Shown: positions 33,503-42,727, numbered from the stretch's first letter. The stretch: 64,000 nt of DNA from Bordetella genomosp. 10 (GCF_002261225.1 NZ_NEVM01000005.1:1302001-1366000), one strand, 5' to 3'. The notes: generated by a model from the letters alone, not told the origin. Numbers and translations: made by a program.

Positions 33503-33521
33503 TTTTTCCAGATTGGAAAAA
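33503..33521. promoter_or_regulatory. Candidate LysR operator in the 33346-33576 divergent spacer
   Basis: The perfect dyad TTTTTCC-AGATT-GGAAAAA lies 55 bp upstream of the LysR gene and about 160 bp upstream of the divergent catabolic operon. The interior fits the T-N11-A form of LysR boxes (TTTCCAGATTGGAAA). It is the strongest dyad in this spacer. Confidence 0.6.
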
Positions 33522-33576
33522 GTGCCGCCCCTGCCGCCCGCCGGCGCGGCGGGCGCGAACCGCGAGTGGAGACTGC

Positions 33577-34482
33577 GTGAACCTGATCGACTGCCTGGAC
33601 GTCTTCGTCGAGGTCGGCAAGAGCCTGAACTTCTCGAAGGCGGCCGAAAGCCTGGGCGTGAGCAACTCGTCCGTGACCAAGAAGATCGCCTGGCTGGAGG
33701 CGCATTTCGAGGTCCAGCTACTCAACCGCAACACCAAGCACGTGAGCCTGACCGAAAGCGGCCGCCTGCTGCTGGAGAACGCGGACATGCTGGCGCAGAG
33801 CGTGCGCGGCCTGAAGGAGCTGGTGCAGGGCCCGGTGCGCACCGCCAGCGGCCGCATCCGGCTGGGCACGCCGCCTTTTTTCGGCGCGGTGCACCTGGTG
33901 CCCGCCATCGAGGACTTCCTGCGCCGCTACCCGTCCATCAAGGTGTCGCTGCTGCTGGACGACGGCCGCAGCGACCTGATCGCCGAGAACCTGGACCTGT
34001 CGGTGCGCATCGCCCCCCGCCTGAAGGACACCAACCAGATCGCCTATCGCATCACCGTGGTGCCGCAGGTGCTGGTGGCGACGCCGGCCTACCTGCGAGC
34101 CCATGGCGAACCGCGCACGCCGCGCGACCTGGAGCGGCACAACTGCCTGGTCCACCACCTCAAGGCGCCCACCGGCCACTGGACCTTCACCGACGGCCAG
34201 CGCAACGCCCACGTGGTGCGCGTCAACGGCAGCTTCAGCTCCAATCTCGGCGAGTCGATACAGAACCTGGTCAAGCTGGACCACGGCATTTCCATGCACC
34301 CGCGCTACATGGTGGAGAACGACATCGCCGACGGCACGCTGCGGGTGGTCCTGCCGGAATACGAGGCCGAGGGGCTGGACATCTACGCCATCGTGCAGAC
34401 GCGGCGCAACCTGCCCAACAAGGTGCGTCTGTTCGTCGAGCACCTGCGCGCCTGGTTCCGCGACGCGGACTGGAAGCGGTGA
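33577..34482 (+). CDS. LysR-family transcriptional regulator
   Basis: A 301-residue regulator from GTG 33577-33579 (GGAG just upstream). The N-terminal winged HTH reads LDVFVEVGKSLNFSKAAESL, GVSNSSVTKKIAWLEAHFEV and LLNRNTKHVSLTESGRLLLE. The C-terminal effector domain (RIRLGTPPFFGAVHLVPAIE and ENLDLSVRIAPRLKD) is of the CrgA/DsdC-like subgroup of LysR proteins that end in a compact domain. It is divergent from the six-gene catabolic operon and very likely controls it through the dyad at 33503-33521. It is convergent with the next LysR gene (12 bp between stops). Confidence 0.92.
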   Translation: MNLIDCLDVFVEVGKSLNFSKAAESLGVSNSSVTKKIAWLEAHFEVQLLNRNTKHVSLTESGRLLLENADMLAQSVRGLKELVQGPVRTASGRIRLGTPPFFGAVHLVPAIEDFLRRYPSIKVSLLLDDGRSDLIAENLDLSVRIAPRLKDTNQIAYRITVVPQVLVATPAYLRAHGEPRTPRDLERHNCLVHHLKAPTGHWTFTDGQRNAHVVRVNGSFSSNLGESIQNLVKLDHGISMHPRYMVENDIADGTLRVVLPEYEAEGLDIYAIVQTRRNLPNKVRLFVEHLRAWFRDADWKR

Positions 34483-34494
34483 GGCGCGCCGCGC

Positions 34495-35394
34495 TCAGGC
34501 GGTGATCATCTCCAGCTCGCGCGCGGCGTGCTGGAGATGGGCCACGCAGTCGCGCACGATGCGCGAGGGCCGCCGGTTGGTCGGAAACAGGATCAGGGTG
34601 CGGAAGTGCACGGCGGGGACGAAGGGCCGCAATATCAACCCCTGCGGCACGAATCCCCTGGCCGTCAAGGGATTGACCAGCCCGCAGCCCAGGCCGGCCA
34701 GCGCCATGGCGCAGACCGTGATGGAGAACGGCGTTTCCAGCACCAGCCGCGGCTGGACGCCCTGCGCGCGCAAGATCTCGTCGGCCTCGCGCCGCGTAGT
34801 GTCCTGCGGCGCCAGCGCGATGAAGGGAACGCCGTGCAGGTCCCGCGGCCGGATTTCCCGCCTGGCGGCCAGCGGGTGGCCCGGCGGCACGGCGAGCATC
34901 GCGCGCACCTTGCCGAAGGGCTTGGCGTCCACCATCGTCGAATCGATCTCGTCGGCCGCCAGCCCCACGTCGAACTGGCCGGTGTCCATCAGCTCGCGCA
35001 CTTCGGCCGACATGCGCGACTGGTAGGTGATCGCGACATCCGGATGCTGCAACTGGAAGCGGCGCAAGGCCAGCGGCAGCAAGGTGGTGCTCAAGGCCGA
35101 CAGCGAGGCGATGCGCAGTTCGCCGGTGCCGAAGTCGCGGATGCGCGCGGCGGCGTTGCGCAACTGGACCATCCCGATGAAGGACTGGCCCACTTCGCGG
35201 AACAGCAACTGCCCTTCCGGCGTCGGCACCATGCGCCCCTTGATGCGGTCGAACAGCGCGAAGCCCACCGACCGCTCCAGCTCCTGGATCGCCTTGCTCA
35301 CCGCCGGTTGCGAGATGCGCAGCACTTCCGCGGCGCGCGAGGCCGTCTGGTTGAGCATGACCGAATGAAAGACCTCAATCTGCCGCTGGTTCAT
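34495..35394 (-). CDS. LysR-family transcriptional regulator of the amino acid/ectoine-type transporter operon
   Basis: A 299-residue regulator. The HTH region MNQRQIEVFHSVMLNQTASR, AAEVLRISQPAVSKAIQELE and RSVGFALFDRIKGRMVPTPE is standard. The effector domain contains TGELRIASLSALSTTLLPLA and FDVGLAADEIDST. The subtype resembles regulators that control amino acid and opine transport genes. It is divergent from the operon 35568-38854, with the dyad TTAT-ACGGA-ATAA between the two starts. The regulator at 47603-48535 has a closely similar HTH (RQIEVFHAVMLTGSLSEAGR), so the two are related. Confidence 0.92.
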   Translation of the reverse strand: MNQRQIEVFHSVMLNQTASRAAEVLRISQPAVSKAIQELERSVGFALFDRIKGRMVPTPEGQLLFREVGQSFIGMVQLRNAAARIRDFGTGELRIASLSALSTTLLPLALRRFQLQHPDVAITYQSRMSAEVRELMDTGQFDVGLAADEIDSTMVDAKPFGKVRAMLAVPPGHPLAARREIRPRDLHGVPFIALAPQDTTRREADEILRAQGVQPRLVLETPFSITVCAMALAGLGCGLVNPLTARGFVPQGLILRPFVPAVHFRTLILFPTNRRPSRIVRDCVAHLQHAARELEMITA

Positions 35395-35449
35395 TTTTTC
35401 CCCCTCGCGGCCCTATAACCTGAGCGAATAGACTGGCCGATTTTTAATA

Positions 35450-35462
35450 TTATACGGAATAA
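35450..35462. promoter_or_regulatory. Candidate LysR operator in the 35395-35567 spacer
   Basis: TTAT-ACGGA-ATAA is a 13-bp dyad of the T-N11-A class in an AT-rich island (TTTTTAATATTATACGG) between the LysR start codon (56 bp away) and the transporter operon. The island also contains the palindrome TAATATTA and probably both promoters. Confidence 0.5.
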
Positions 35463-35567
35463 AGGACGGGTGCTGTAATGCCTTCGGTTTCGTCTTGCCC
35501 AGCTAGGGGCACGCGTGGCCTGAAGGCACGGCCGCGCCACCACCGCCTGACTTCAAGGGGAATAGAA

Positions 35568-36464
35568 ATGCATAAACAAGCGCGCATTTTTCATCGGCTC
35601 TACCGCGCCGCTGCCGCCGCCGCGCTGGCGCTGGCCTGCGCGGGCCTTGCCGGCCCGGCGGCGCAGGCCGCCACCGCGCAGGAAACCCTGGCGCAAAAGG
35701 GCAGCGTCACCATCGGCATCCACAACCGGGCGCCGTGGGGCTACCGCGACGAGCAGGGCGAGGCCGTGGGCTTTCACCCGGACCTGGTGCGCGCCGCGCT
35801 GGCGCCGCTGGGCGTGAAGAAAATCGAATTCGTGGTCAGCGAATTCGGCGCCCTGATCCCCGGCATGATGGCGCACCGCACCGACATGATCGCCTCCGGC
35901 ATCGCCATCACGCCGCAGCGCTGCAAGGCGGTGATCTTCAGCGAGCCCGACCTGGCCGTGGGCGACAGCCTCATCGTCGCCGCCGGCAATCCCTACAAGA
36001 TCCACAGCTACGCCGACATCACGGCCAATCCCAAGATACGCCTGGGCGGCGGCCGCGGCACGCTGAACACCAAAAACGCCATCGATGCCGGCGTCCCGCA
36101 GGAGAGGATCACCCAGTTCCAGGACACCGAGGCGCTGGTCTCGGCCGTCATCGCCGGCCGCATCGACGCCGCCACGCTGTCCGCGCCCAGCGTGGTGTCG
36201 GTCCTGCAGGATCCCAAGGTCAAGGGCGTCGAGCGCGCCCTGCCCTTCACGGGCCTGGTGCGCAACGGCGTGCCGGCGGCCATGTACACGGCCATCGCCT
36301 TCCGCCCCGAGGACACTGCCCTGCGCGACCTGTACAACCAGCGCCTGGCCCAGCTCAAGGCCGACGGCACGGTGCGCAAGATCATGGCGAAGTACGGTTT
36401 CACCGATGACGACGTCGCGCCCCCGGCGGTGACCACCCAGGCCGTCTGCGACGGCAAGTACTGA
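35568..36464 (+). CDS. Polar amino acid / ectoine-type ABC transporter, periplasmic binding protein
   Basis: A 298-residue exported protein from ATG 35568-35570 with AAGGGG upstream. The signal peptide (LYRAAAAAALALACAGLAGP) ends near AQA-ATAQE. The mature SBP family 3 fold shows GSVTIGIHNRAPWGYRDEQG, EAVGFHPDLVRAALAPLG, LIPGMMAHRTDMIASGIAIT, the binding-loop region RCKAVIFSEPDLAVGDSLIV and MYTAIAFRPEDTALRDLYNQ. It resembles the EhuB (ectoine/hydroxyectoine) and glutamate/arginine receptors. The deacylase encoded downstream resembles DoeB, supporting an ectoine or N-acetyl-diaminobutyrate substrate, but the ligand is not proven. Confidence 0.87.
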   Translation: MHKQARIFHRLYRAAAAAALALACAGLAGPAAQAATAQETLAQKGSVTIGIHNRAPWGYRDEQGEAVGFHPDLVRAALAPLGVKKIEFVVSEFGALIPGMMAHRTDMIASGIAITPQRCKAVIFSEPDLAVGDSLIVAAGNPYKIHSYADITANPKIRLGGGRGTLNTKNAIDAGVPQERITQFQDTEALVSAVIAGRIDAATLSAPSVVSVLQDPKVKGVERALPFTGLVRNGVPAAMYTAIAFRPEDTALRDLYNQRLAQLKADGTVRKIMAKYGFTDDDVAPPAVTTQAVCDGKY

Positions 36465-36492
36465 GCGCGGCGCGCCGGAGGGAGACGCTGCC

Positions 36493-37152
36493 ATGGAGTT
36501 CCTGACGACGCTGGGCAGTATTTTCGAGGGCTTGCGCATCACCGCCCTCGTCACGGCCTGCGGCATGCTTTACGCGGTTCCCTTCGCGCTGGTGTTCGGC
36601 GTGCTGCAGTACTTCACGCGAGGCGCCGCGCACACGGCGGTCACCGCGATCATCGAGTTCTGGCGCAGCTCCCCGGTCATCATCCTGCTGTTCATGCTGT
36701 ATTACACGCTGCCCAATTTCGGCATCGTGCTCTCCAGCGTGGCGGTGGGCGCCATGGCGCTGGGGCTGAATATCGGCGGCTATGGCAGCCAGGCGGTGCG
36801 GGCGGCCCTGCAATCGCTGGACCGCGGCCAGGTGGAGGCCGGCCGGGCCCTGGGCATGAGGCGCATGCAGATCCTCGTGGCCATCGAACTGCCGCAGGCC
36901 TTCGCGGCGATGACGCCGACCTTCGTCAACCAGTTCATCCAGCTCGTCAAGGGCACCGCCCTGGTGTCGCTGATCGCGCTGACCGACATGACCTTCCGCG
37001 CCAAGCAGATCTCGCAGCTCGAGTACGCCCCGGCGCGCATCTATACGGCGCTGCTGGTGGCGTACTTCATCGTCTGCTATCCGGCCACCATCTTCGGCCG
37101 CTGGCTGGAACGCCGGGTCAGCGCCGGGCAAAGGGGCAATCGTGAATTTTGA
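36493..37152 (+). CDS. Amino acid ABC transporter permease (HisM family), first subunit
   Basis: A 219-residue inner-membrane protein with about five hydrophobic segments and the EAA loop in QVEAGRALGMRRMQILVAIE followed by LPQAFAAMTPTFVNQFIQLV. The N-terminal half contains FWRSSPVIILLFMLYYTLPN, the usual PP/SSPV motif of polar amino acid permeases. It starts 28 bp after the binding protein and its end overlaps the second permease by 11 bases, so the two are coupled and probably form a heterodimeric channel. It matches EhuC/EhuD-like and GlnP-like permeases equally well by eye. Confidence 0.9.
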   Translation: MEFLTTLGSIFEGLRITALVTACGMLYAVPFALVFGVLQYFTRGAAHTAVTAIIEFWRSSPVIILLFMLYYTLPNFGIVLSSVAVGAMALGLNIGGYGSQAVRAALQSLDRGQVEAGRALGMRRMQILVAIELPQAFAAMTPTFVNQFIQLVKGTALVSLIALTDMTFRAKQISQLEYAPARIYTALLVAYFIVCYPATIFGRWLERRVSAGQRGNREF

Positions 37153-37801
37153 CCTGTCCTTCGCGGTATCCGTCATGCCGGCCATCCTGCGCGGGCTGTG
37201 GACCACCATCTGGGTGGCGGCGGCCGCCAGCGTGGGTTCGGCGCTGCTGGGATTCGTCCTGGAAATGCTGCGCCGGTCCAACCGCTGGCTGGGCTACGCC
37301 ATGCGCTTCGTCATCGACTTCATCCGGTCCACGCCCGTCCTGGTGCAGCTCTATTTCCTGTACTTCGTGCTGCCGCAATACGGCGTCACCCTGCCGGCGC
37401 TGGTGGTCGGCGTGCTGGGGTTGAGCGTGTACTACAGCGGCTACCTGGCCGAGGTGTTCAAGGGCGGCATCGAGTCCATCCCGGCCGGCCAGTTCGCCGC
37501 CGCCAAGGCGCTGGGGCTGGGCCGGCTGGACGCGATGCTGTACGTCATCGCGCCGCAAATGCTGCGCAATATCGCCGCGCCCATGGCCAATTATTTCGTG
37601 TCGGCGCTCAAGGCCACGCCTTACCTGGCCGTGATCTCGGTGCCGGAAATGCTGGGACTGGCGATGGAGGTCGGCTCGGACACCTTCCGCTATGCCGAGC
37701 CCATGGTCTCGGTGGGCGTGATCTTCCTCATTCTGGCGGTGGCCATGGCGCAGGCGGTGCGCGTGCTGGAAAACCGCCTGCTGGCGCCGACCCGCCAATG
37801 A
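37142..37801 (+). CDS. Amino acid ABC transporter permease (HisM family), second subunit
   Basis: A 219-residue inner-membrane protein starting with GTG 37142-37144 inside the end of the previous gene. It has the motif IDFIRSTPVLVQLYFLYFVL, a helix LPALVVGVLGLSVYYSGYLA, and the EAA loop in IPAGQFAAAKALGLGRLDAM, which couples to the ATPase. No ABC ATPase gene follows; the next gene is a deacylase. The ATPase must therefore be encoded elsewhere or shared with another importer. The binding protein, the two permeases and the deacylase form one operon. Confidence 0.9.
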   Translation: MNFDLSFAVSVMPAILRGLWTTIWVAAAASVGSALLGFVLEMLRRSNRWLGYAMRFVIDFIRSTPVLVQLYFLYFVLPQYGVTLPALVVGVLGLSVYYSGYLAEVFKGGIESIPAGQFAAAKALGLGRLDAMLYVIAPQMLRNIAAPMANYFVSALKATPYLAVISVPEMLGLAMEVGSDTFRYAEPMVSVGVIFLILAVAMAQAVRVLENRLLAPTRQ

Positions 37802-37855
37802 ACTCCCTAACGAATTATGCGGCCGGACTATTGCACCGCCCTCAAGGAAAGCGTC

Positions 37856-38854
37856 ATGTCTGAAGCAAGCAGGGTCTGGAGCGCCATCGATTTCAACGCG
37901 GACGGCAAGCAGTCGGATTACATGCGGGTGCCGTATTCCTCAGACAAATCCGCCTATGGGTGGATACCCGTGCCCCTGGTCTGCATCCGCAACGGCGCCG
38001 GGCCGACCATCCTGCTGACGGCGGGCAATCATGGCGACGAATACGAAGGACAGGTGGCCTTGCTGCGCCTGGCGCGCGAGCTGGACGCGGCCGCCGTGCG
38101 CGGCCGCATCCTCATCGCGCCTGCCTTGAATTTCCCGGCGGTCGCGGCCGGGCGGCGCACCTCGCCCATCGACGCGGGCAATCTCAACAGGCTGTTCCCC
38201 GGCGAGGCCAATGGCGCGCCGACGGCGATGATCGCGCACTACGTGCAGACCGTGTTGTTTCCGCTGAGCGACATGGCGATCGACCTGCATTCCGGCGGCA
38301 AGTCGCTGGAATACACGCCCTGCGCGCTGGCGCGCCATGGCCGCGACGCGGCGGCGCAGGCCGGCATCGTCGAACTGCTGGGCGTCTTCGGCGCCCCGCT
38401 CAGCATCCAGACCACCGGCGAAGGCGGCGGCGCCTCCACCACGCTCTATGCGGCGGCCACCCAACGGGGCATACCCGCGCTGACCACGGAGCTCGGCGGC
38501 GGCGGCACGCTAAGCCCGCCGGGCTTGCGGGTCGCCGAACAGGGCGTGCGCCGCGTGCTCAAGCACTACGGGTACGCGCCCGATCTGGAGGCCGAGGCCG
38601 CGCCGCCGCTACGCCTGATGCGGTCGCAGGGACGGGACCACTTTCTCTACGCGCCGGAAGACGGCCTGTTCGAGCCGCTCGTCGCCGTGGGCAGCGAGGT
38701 GGCGGCGGGGCAGTTGGCGGGCTATCTGCATCCTTATCACACGCCGCTGCGCGAGCCGGCGGCGCTGCGTTTCCCGGCCAGCGGCGTGGTGTCCTGCCGC
38801 CGCTTCCCCACGCTGACCGAGCGCGGGGACTGCCTGTACAACCTGGTGGCCTGA
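37856..38854 (+). CDS. AstE/AspA/DoeB-like zinc deacylase
   Basis: A 332-residue protein from ATG 37856-37858 (AAGGAAA upstream). It is an M14-type zinc hydrolase of the succinylglutamate desuccinylase/aspartoacylase family: LLTAGNHGDEYEGQ provides His and Glu ligands, AIDLHSGGKSLEYTP the second His, TAMIAHYVQT lies between them and ALTTELGGGGTLS supplies the catalytic Glu. These enzymes remove acyl groups from N-acyl amino acids. DoeB of ectoine catabolism (N-acetyl-L-2,4-diaminobutyrate deacetylase) has this size and often sits beside ectoine transport genes, but the ectoine hydrolase DoeA is not here, so another N-acyl amino acid is possible. Confidence 0.82.
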   Translation: MSEASRVWSAIDFNADGKQSDYMRVPYSSDKSAYGWIPVPLVCIRNGAGPTILLTAGNHGDEYEGQVALLRLARELDAAAVRGRILIAPALNFPAVAAGRRTSPIDAGNLNRLFPGEANGAPTAMIAHYVQTVLFPLSDMAIDLHSGGKSLEYTPCALARHGRDAAAQAGIVELLGVFGAPLSIQTTGEGGGASTTLYAAATQRGIPALTTELGGGGTLSPPGLRVAEQGVRRVLKHYGYAPDLEAEAAPPLRLMRSQGRDHFLYAPEDGLFEPLVAVGSEVAAGQLAGYLHPYHTPLREPAALRFPASGVVSCRRFPTLTERGDCLYNLVA

Positions 38855-38862
38855 GCTGCCCA

Positions 38863-38918
38863 CGGCTCTGCGGCGCTGCGGCTCTGCGGCTCTGCGGCTC
38901 TGCGGCTCTGCGGCATTG
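38863..38918. repeat. 8-bp tandem repeat (CGGCTCTG)n between convergent genes
   Basis: Seven adjoining 8-mers: five exact CGGCTCTG, plus CGGCGCTG in second place and CGGCATTG at the end. They fill the 72-bp gap between the deacylase stop codon and the autotransporter stop codon. An 8-bp unit changes copy number easily by slippage. Confidence 0.9.
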
Positions 38919-38926
38919 GGCAGGCG

Positions 38927-41900
38927 CTAGAACCGCCAGTTCAGGTTGATGCTGGCCGAGTGGTCGCGATTGCCGCCGCCGAACTGGCCCGCATAGTTGA
39001 CGCCCAGGGCGGCGAGCTTGCCGACGCGAGCCTTGAAACCCGCCTCCGCCAGCACGCTGTTGCGCGTCACGGGCGCGCCGGTGACGGTGAAGCGGTCGCC
39101 GGCGTCGAAGGACATACTGGCCCGCGTCCGCAGGTCGCCCGCGTTGCGGCGCCAGCCCAGCGCGCCCGTCGCCTGGCCCTCGTGCCGGCCCAGCTTCAGG
39201 TCTTGCGTGCCGCGCACGCCCAGCGTCACCGTCGTCGTCTCGCTGCGCTGGCGCCGGCCGGACAAGGCCGCGCTGCCGCCGCGTTCGTCGAAGGCGCGGC
39301 GGCGGTTGGCGGCATGCGCAAGCCCGACGTAGGGCTGCAAGGTCAGGCCGGACGCCACGGGCATGGCGTAGCCGAGTTCCGAGAACAGTTGGACGGTGTG
39401 GGCGCCGTAGTCGCCGCGCAGGTGCTGGTCCAGGCCGCCGCCCGCCACGCGGCGCCGGGTCCGCACGTCGTGCCAGGTATAGGCGCCACCCAGCATCAGG
39501 TGGACGGCGCCCGGTCCGGCGAGCACGGCCTTGCCGCCGTAGAGAATGGCGCTGTAGCTGGAGATGGCGGCCGAGGACGCGAGGCCGCGGATACCCAGCC
39601 GGCTTTCCACATAGCCCAGCGAACCGCCCAGGCGCCAGCCCGCGCCGGCTTCCTGGTCCATGCCGATGAAGATGCCGCCGTTGTGCTGGCGCCCCTTCGC
39701 GCTATGCGCGCGGCCGCCCAGGCGTTGCCAGCTTCCGACGGCTTGCGCCCACGCGGGATAGGCGGCCGGGGACGGCAGGACGCCGGACAAGGGCGGCGTA
39801 TCGCGGATGCCGGCATCCGCGGTCGGCGCGCCGGGCTGCCGGCCGCTGTACAGGCTTGCGCGCAACTGCGCCAGCGGAAGATCCCGCGCGGGCTCCGCGG
39901 ATGCCGCATGGCGGCGTCCGCCGTGGCGTGCAATTCTCCCGAGACCGCATCGGTGAAGGAGGCCAGCGCGGCGGGGTCCATTTCCAGGGCGGAGTATGCC
40001 GCCTGGGAGACGGGATGCGAGGAAGGCAAGGTGTCGATCGCGCAAGCCACGGATTTTTGATTGGGCGTCGTGACGAAGGCGGCCAAGGGGATGACAACGA
40101 CGGCGTCCTCGGCCGACTCGTCCGCCTGGGCCAACGACATGCTCTCCGCCACGTCGAGCGGCACGGACGCCGTTTCCTCGCCGGGCGAGGCTTCCGCTTC
40201 CGCCTCCGCTTCCGTCTCTACCGCCGCGCCGGATTCTGCTTCTGCAATAGGTTCTGCGTCTGTGCCGGATTCTGCTTCCACGATGGGTTCTACTTGCGCG
40301 GCGGGTGCTGCCTCCACGATGGATTCTGTTTTCGCGGCGGTTTCTGCTGCCACGATGGGTTCTGCTTTCACGGTAGTCGGCGCTGCATCGTCATCGGCAT
40401 CCACAATCATGATCGGCAGCGCGTCATGGCCGCCTTCCACGACCAGGACCGGGGCTGCGCCATCGCTGCCTTTCGCAAACACGACCGGCGCGCGGGCCGC
40501 GGCCGATCCCGCGCCGCTATCCGCTTCCGCGATCTCGACCCACCCCGCGCCGCTGCCGGCGCCCCCGGAGGCGCTTGCCTCTGTGCCGCCGCTGACTTCC
40601 ACGACCACGGTCGACTTCATGCCGCCACCGGCATCCACCACCACGGTCGATTTCTTCCCGCTGCCGGTATTCACGACCACGGACGGCCTTCCGCTATCGC
40701 CGGCCCCCGCCGCTGCGATCGTTTTCTCGCCGGCCTTGTCGTCCGCGGCGCCTGTGGCGGCCTTCGGCGTGTTGTCGATGGCCTGCGCGGGCAATACGTC
40801 GATCCAGGCGCCGGGCAGTCCCGGGGGCGTATCCCGCGTATCGTTCGCGACCGGTTGTGGAGGCAGGGCAGCGGCTGGAGAGTCCTTCTTCGCGACGTAA
40901 CGAAGCACGGGAATCCTCATCCCGGTCCTGAGGAATCTCTGCGGTTTTCGGTAGTCATCCAGGCTGGCTTCCGAGCGATGGTGATACGCCGCGTAGGCGG
41001 GATCGGTATAGGTCGCATCGATTTGGCGCGGTGAGACGGGACCTGAGGCTGGGATTGTGACTGGGGTTGTGACTGGAGTTGGGGCTGAGGTTGGCACTGC
41101 CCCTGCGGAGGGATTGTTCGGCGGCTGATTGCTCGATGGACGATTGCCCGGCGGAAGCTTGCCTGGCAAAAGAGTGCTTGGTGGAAGACTATTTGTCGGA
41201 GATGGACTCGGTCGAGAAACCGTCGGCGGAAAGGCAATCGGCGAAGATGCGGTCGGTGGAGATCTGTTCGGTGAAGAACTGTTCGATGAAGAACTGTTCG
41301 GTGAAGAGCTATTTGGTGAAGGACTATTCGGCGGAAAACCTGTCGGCAGGGAGCCATGCCGCGGCGGATTGTTCGGCGAGGGATGGTCCGGCGAGGAATT
41401 TCTCGGCGGGAGATTTCGCGGCGCGTTTGCCGCGCCTGCATCATCGCCGCGCCGGGCGACAGCCGTATTCCGCCACGCCCCGTTTTCGCCGCCGCGCTGG
41501 GCGGACTTCGGCAGGATCTTGATATAGATCCTCTTCCTGTCCTGGGAATAAACCGCGGCGACGTCGTAGTTGTCGGACACGGCTTCGTCGACGAAGGGAT
41601 CCCAGGCGACCCTGTGAAAGCCCGATTTACCCTGCTTATCCGCGGCAAGCTCGCCGACGGTCATCACGTGCAGCAGTTCCCCAAGTTTCGGCAGGGACGC
41701 CACGCCATGCCTGGGCCTGACGCTCAGGATGCCATCATGCACGACCGCTTTTCCATGGACCCGTAGCGTCGGCCTCGCATTGCCGTCGAGCTCGATCTCG
41801 ATGGCATTGCGCCTGCCCAGGTTCAGGTCGCGGCCAATCTCGTGAGGCCCGTCTTCCTTGAAACCCAGCGAACGCCACGCGCCGGAGAAAACCAGGTCCT

Positions 41901-42288
41901 TCACCCGCACGCCCTCGTTGCTCAGGTTGAACGACATGTCCGTCGTGTAGACCTGGTTCTCGCGAAACACCTTTGAATTCCATGCCAGGCCGGGACCGGT
42001 GAAGCGGTAGCCGGACCGCGCGTCATAGATTTTCGTATCGTCGAAAGTGGTCCTCTTGCCGAGGATATGTTTTCTATCGCGCTGTTGCGCCGATGCCGCC
42101 GCATGGGTTTCGCTTTCCCCGATACGCGCCGCTTCCGCCTCGCACGGCCACCCGATCGACACTCCGCATGCCAGGGTCAATCGCGCGCTCAGCGCGGTGA
42201 GCCGGGGCGGCGCCCGATGCGCGCGCGCGCCCTCACGCGTAGCGCGCTGACAGGAAGTTCGTAAGGGATATCTGTTGATAGACGCCAT
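38927..42288 (-). pseudogene. Autotransporter (type V secretion) with a frameshift between passenger and translocator
   Basis: Passenger and barrel are both well preserved but lie in different frames. The passenger frame starts at ATG 42286-42288 (MASINRYPLR, SD GGAGCAGGTGG) with an extended signal ending near GWPCEAEA-ARI. It has a folded part of about 200 residues (GYRFTGPGLAWNS to RKRIYIKILPK), then long Pro/Ser/Asn, Ser/Gly and Glu/Ala repeat regions, and the pre-barrel helix FTDAVSGELHATADAAMR. The barrel frame resumes with ARDLPLAQLRASLYSGRQ and runs to the terminal NLNWRF. The switch lies in about 39893-39903 on GCGGCATCCGCGGAGCCC, equivalent to one lost base. As it stands, translation ends near 39496 without the pore. 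A sequencing error or very recent mutation is possible. Confidence 0.82.
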
Positions 42289-42727
42289 GGTGACCACCTG
42301 CTCCAATGCTCAGTGAAAGGAATCAATTAACAACTCAACGTGCGCATTCGAGGCGATCAGTAACTCACTAGCCCATATAGTTTCAGGAGCATCAAGATTG
42401 ATAGAAGCGCATTTCAATAGATATCAAGCGAGGGATATCAAAGGGGCCTGAAGCCACGTTCGGCATGTTCGAAGCATTGGAGGCATTGGAGACATGGAAA
42501 CATCCGAGACTTTCGAAACGTCCGGCACGCTGGCCCGCATCGCCTGGCCGAATCGGGCGCAAGCCTCCTTTTGAGACGCGTCTGGATGAAAGCCGGCGGC
42601 GCCGTTAATATTTCGCCAACTGTCGTCGCGGCAGCCTAGTCCCCCGGGGACGATCCGCCGCGCAATGGACAGCGAAACGCACGGCGGCATCGCGTACAGG
42701 CATTGTTCTTCGTCGACGGGAGACCTC
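42289..42727. other. 439-bp intergenic region between the autotransporter and the DUF2007 gene
   Basis: The left third (42310-42430) is AT-rich and probably carries the autotransporter promoter. It contains two copies of GATATCAA (near 42420 and 42434). The middle carries a purine-rich stretch of degenerate repeats (GAAGCATTGGAGGCATTGG). The 13-mer GTTAATATTTCGC at 42604-42616 is repeated exactly at 43215-43227, over the Fur box of the sigma factor gene. No credible gene was seen. Confidence 0.5.

Noticed and set aside
39885..39910. Programmed ribosomal frameshift in the autotransporter
   Set aside because: No slippery heptamer such as X-XXY-YYZ is present; a simple indel or sequencing error explains the data better.
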